A stretch of DNA of 64,000 bases from Symsagittifera roscoffensis (taxonomy: Eukaryota > Xenacoelomorpha > Acoela > Convolutidae). Every line of letters starts with the position of its first letter. The stretch's first letter is position 1. The position numbers were made by a program, and so were the translations under genes. The DNA is taken from positions 37,057,959 through 37,121,958 of the forward strand of contig NC_087069.1 in the NCBI RefSeq assembly GCF_963678635.1, in the 5' to 3' direction. Shown piece after piece: positions 62,601 to 64,000 of this stretch. The notes under the pieces are model-generated. The model saw only the letters and a program-made list of their open reading frames with translations, made no database searches and was not told the DNA's origin.

Positions 62601-64000
62601 TAGAAAAGGAAATAGAGGTTTCCGCCAGTTCGACGTCAGAAGAAGACTTCAGGCCTCAGAAGGTAAACGTGAAGAGAGGTTCAACGAACGGACAGGTAGG
62701 GGAAGTGGAGATCGGCAAAGAATGGATCTCGAAGGCACATCAGGACATGGGCAGGCAAGTGACGAGTGATCCATTGGAGAGGAACAAGACGAGGAACACT
62801 TCCCGGACGTGGTGGGTGGCCCTCGAAACATTGAAGGAAATGAAGGACTGCTTGAAGAAGTTGGACAGTGGAATAGCTCGCAAGCGACGCAATTGGGCCA
62901 CCCAGCAAAAAGCCGAGGTTAATAAGATAGAGATGGCAAGTCATCTGAAGAGGTCCTGGCAGAGTTTGTTGAAGGATCATTTTGAAGAGGCGATGAGGAC
63001 ATCCTCATCAGCACCGCCACTGATGGCGAACCCCTTCGTTAGAACTGCGGGACAATTAATGTTCACCTGGAGTCTGGTGGGAATAGAGTTGGAGACATTG
63101 ACCTCGTATGACAGGCTGAAGTTGGGAAGCAAGAAGCTAGAGGTGTATCAGGCACTGATGCAACACGTGGCCAGGGACAATTCAGGCTTGAGCCTGGCTA
63201 GAAGAAAAGATGCCACATGTTTCTTGAGATGGATAATGTCAATGATGTCTGATAGCACCATCCTGGCATGCCACCAGAGAGCAAGTGGAAGTAAAACCAT
63301 GGAGAAAAGAGTCTCAACGATCATCTTGAACGTATATCAGAGTACAGGAATAGAGAAAGAAGATGGTTCCAGACTATCCTTAGAGAACCATCGAAAGCTG
63401 GACGAGGTACGGAGGTTCTCTAATAAGAAGTTCGAGGAAGAACATGATGTTCACCGTAACCTGGCCTCGTCAGAACAGTACTCGAGACTCAGTGAGAAGG
63501 GGGAATACCAATATGTGTCTGGAGTGATGGGAATAGCCTACAATCCCTTCTTAGCCTCGGAAGCTGGAGGAGCCCACAGAAACCATGAGGTAGCGGAGCT
63601 ACTGAAGTTTTGGACAGAAAGAATAATGGAGATAGACGCGGTGGAGAAAGAGGGGCCGAGCCTGGGCCTGATTCTTGAGAAAACACCAGAGGTGATAAGC
63701 ATACCGCGCTCAAACAAGAGAGTTGAAGTGAACGTGGGCGGTGGAAATGGCTTGTTAACTACGAACTTGGGAGTGATATGGAAGCTACTAAGACCCTCCT
63801 GGTGTCCACATCCCCATGCGAGTCTAATCGAGGAAACCACCGAGCGAGTGAGGTTAGCACCAACGGAAGATGAAGATCTGGCGAAGTTGAGTGTGCTACA
63901 TAAGCTAATCACGCCCCAGATGCAAGAGCCAAGCGAAAGGACGAGCGACCCCGGGTCAGCAAAGAAATTGGAGCCGGGTAGCTGTCTGGATTCGACGTGT
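56690..64000 (+). CDS. Third frame of giant element, >=2437 aa, SGNH hydrolase domain (partial at 3')
   Basis: The frame is open from ATG 56690 to the window edge: 2437 codons, no stop. Parts: N-terminal region (1-140), Arg/Glu/Gln-rich coiled coil (about 145-235), and an SGNH/GDSL hydrolase domain with IIGDSLARV (Ser 417), VGTND (Asn 466) and DGIHF (Asp 560, His 563), so the full catalytic set is present. A second SGNH-like module follows with VAGSDFEG (Ser 842) and GMNDHL (Asn 893) but a less clear end. A hydrophobic stretch lies at about 1193-1227, then a Glu/Ser/Lys-rich disordered zone (about 1640-2080) and a C-terminal part I do not recognise. SGNH enzymes hydrolyse esters; some retroelements carry such esterases (CR1 ORF1 is one). 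Its position after integrase is that of env, but I see no signal peptide or fusion peptide. Base composition is much more GC-rich than the tex2 region. Confidence 0.88.
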   Translation, partial: MADRFWNSVPAALRKPTLDELYRRLRDLDYTQIDERMAVMLNAILQLEDQGECRESATEAVLMIGYTTEGISNQEQTRWLSWNVDGGVRGFDLARNPGLNNNTEYGAGEFPLPTRPTVRSTSQSSSRVPSMSRMQQTTEAYPDLGVLKKELEKTQKERNKANLDRDQANLDREKVQLERDQAVNERDQALRLLEIQKAEHQQELRVRENVANRDQLKSELERIEQRQRELDAQKGARSNERVVTSSRPESRMEVDEAPRARGRFNLDREAREHMSEGLEVWIPNDVTPSLRNLETQPVRPLMDVVLPGYTPTSTSSGSQVSGASSRLKELGEKLQQQSRERSTRPELPPTWREQPVRNVVIASYKKNTEGNYHRHNRLDWSAEQGARRDCFHDAAWVEYLAPPRVPEGAVHLIIGDSLARVLTQIRSHWQTGVLSFAGAATPQMLATLDMLGMTKVYTVTLMVGTNDVSRGEARKVTRLCDKMSCLLEELRIQMDPILLTVCTVPYNMMFDQHALEMNQKVRSLNKVIRDIHRKSVLPLRLLDIAERMEKKGFPEDTSKDGIHFDRPRGAEWLNDVFQEHINTLEADLLETAQFTLGPPPNPPFLASRALAGRLGARVDTRDSSRSNQTRLQSATPMESEEVESSTPPGSAMYSVVMADGRREKKSMETARLRYPEKVKELDLESLECRRELAETLGIERVSHEDLNRHHCVDWLKAHEAHFSRAKLMETTDLTGIPTKTIMGPINYRPLKLLGSPGLIIEPPKHRTGIARIRLATPAQLKVVDKLLNPGGMELPDAAYEGPKLAEDPRYGKPCGGTQLAKTLAVYDRADPAAARVVIVAGSDFEGTSPKLFWPETLVYSLPGAELNQMLTLVAAIKSEMPCEPELLLFAGMNDHLHAMGLLERLKGKEIPTSRKIWEAIQALFAAMNEVQENVASRFGSKTKVVFATSPGYANMPPALQFVYAVLILIAEGSEWRILMAAPNRELEPSNLRLYKSELPAAWADISHALRGFYGLADVLIVLDEVLLLEISNFARQLKFSPVIGDDHPAINQLTASLWFRSMDVKVANSTSRSRGPSNERRNVVETEKQLESMKYRLTQENGWWPFLTPRLENVTNKTREEAPLLVKQIWSFLEKQLELAETRDMTVARFVSAANEVTIGGFWREHANGELKTRRDYEILKFLSPCWEKEFLAGVFGTTATIFGAFVQEILGMSISLLLALYLVYPRYLFNMGPAYMFSRGVETLRVDGYLALVLLTHGELVSFHRLIEYGEPLSMGRVHTSIETSSYKCAAGLKTLLVQYLMMQNRYMTGEDENPTSREEWEKANRGMPLLTDLCLAMRSDPMGIIRGLEEVVTCIYGPAVTYAFPDPLVITYRHSVTHLSLISVLDGTALNWCQQEVLRARMSNTVLFGKVKDAEMMVCNFRGQMQCRMGGKREGPIEMYPKFWNLNPLTADGREVLRIPAWKECFALVKRELEAIMEKEILPATMPEFPTVRRMTLGMNSPLVVPSIMAKMMTEETQRHFTDGWDPLFIGYTAAVYFHTSEMKVNSWTTQAKKSRGSQPPGYEVRKVLRTLEKEGLENMLPIWDDGRMIVMEGHVALVDEMKFATRKYKAPYGLEQVEVTQEGTELDAAGQLHVALTEYKKLDPTTPSPLSVDTPGDKRSGPVEDRFKRILERRRNESEEESMDETLSEAGEDMEVGNTPEPGPSGEELTTQELLKDLSEENWADTATPPLNPSPRKNLELPLAGETFNMGMLLLSSEEREKNTFEGNRDIFLGSLEDDAWQEFLEEFNREVGSETTLDKFKKELWDAVVRFGEPLLIGTGLDEKARKELLNKLVELRNARSKTRKEKCEDSSTLKRKTVDKMVDDIKRDKVGTSNMIKSTNILKARAGGRQELEGVDGEVESMMIATTPSSRDVKTRKSKREVEGWGSPSVDAVSEGNLRETAPIVLARCKTAAYKNSSELRKPLEVEKEIEVSASSTSEEDFRPQKVNVKRGSTNGQVGEVEIGKEWISKAHQDMGRQVTSDPLERNKTRNTSRTWWVALETLKEMKDCLKKLDSGIARKRRNWATQQKAEVNKIEMASHLKRSWQSLLKDHFEEAMRTSSSAPPLMANPFVRTAGQLMFTWSLVGIELETLTSYDRLKLGSKKLEVYQALMQHVARDNSGLSLARRKDATCFLRWIMSMMSDSTILACHQRASGSKTMEKRVSTIILNVYQSTGIEKEDGSRLSLENHRKLDEVRRFSNKKFEEEHDVHRNLASSEQYSRLSEKGEYQYVSGVMGIAYNPFLASEAGGAHRNHEVAELLKFWTERIMEIDAVEKEGPSLGLILEKTPEVISIPRSNKRVEVNVGGGNGLLTTNLGVIWKLLRPSWCPHPHASLIEETTERVRLAPTEDEDLAKLSVLHKLITPQMQEPSERTSDPGSAKKLEPGSCLDSTC

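Larger units (their letters stand above)
43353..64000 (+). mobile_element. Giant Ty3/gypsy-like element, 3' end outside window
   Basis: From upstream to downstream: leader/LTR region with diverged and tandem repeats (43.4-47.3 kb), gag-protease-RT (47375-52117), RNase H-integrase-macro-like (52105-56181), and a third frame of at least 2437 codons (56690-64000+). RT before RNase H before integrase is the Ty3/gypsy order. Coding plus leader already exceed 20 kb; most Ty3/gypsy elements are 4-10 kb. The 5' boundary is not certain and no LTR pair can be compared, because the 3' LTR is beyond 64000. Confidence 0.8.

Overview
This is nuclear DNA from an invertebrate animal, AT-rich and crowded with repeats. 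I cannot name the species. The evidence is one spliced host gene with GT-AG introns, a Ty1/copia retrotransposon primed by a half initiator tRNA, several families of short dispersed elements, and a very large Ty3/gypsy-like element. There are no bacterial-style operons. Most small reading frames in the window are chance frames in AT-rich repeats or shadows of the large genes.

Layout. Bases 1-7576 are an array of ~2-kb AT-rich repeat units, including a nearly exact ~1.7-kb duplication. Bases 7.6-14.5 kb hold decayed repeats, a complete hAT-type MITE with an 8-bp target duplication (13258-13635), a second MITE family, and an interleaved inverted repeat at 10309-10392. Bases 14559-42486 on the minus strand carry one host gene, the TEX2/Nvj2-type SMP-domain lipid-transfer protein. 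I could assemble nine exons with consistent phases, giving 776 codons plus a stop. Its introns are filled with repeats. Intron 4 contains a young copia element (27900-32687) with an intact 1363-codon gag-pol frame. Introns also hold tRNA-derived SINEs, an (AAAT)n-rich higher-order repeat, a 1.12-kb tandem duplication and a reverse-transcriptase relic.

From about 43 kb to the window end lies the most interesting part: a giant Ty3/gypsy-like element. Its leader region has 70-bp tandem repeats with CCAAT boxes, G-runs, and ~800 bp of a 13-14-bp minisatellite. Then come gag-protease-RT (47375-52117) and RNase H-integrase with a long C-terminal extension ending in a macro-domain-like fold (52105-56181). 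After a 508-bp gap with a strong 3' splice site there is a third frame of at least 2437 codons that is still open at base 64000. It carries a coiled coil, a canonical SGNH/GDSL hydrolase domain, a second degenerate SGNH-like domain and a hydrophobic segment. The 3' end and 3' LTR are outside the window. The whole 43-64 kb stretch is strikingly enriched in the hexamer CTTGAG and its relatives, in coding and non-coding parts alike.

How the parts relate. The TEX2 gene is host. The copia element, SINEs and MITEs are insertions in or next to its introns, several nested in one another. The giant element lies just upstream of the TEX2 start codon and reads away from it.
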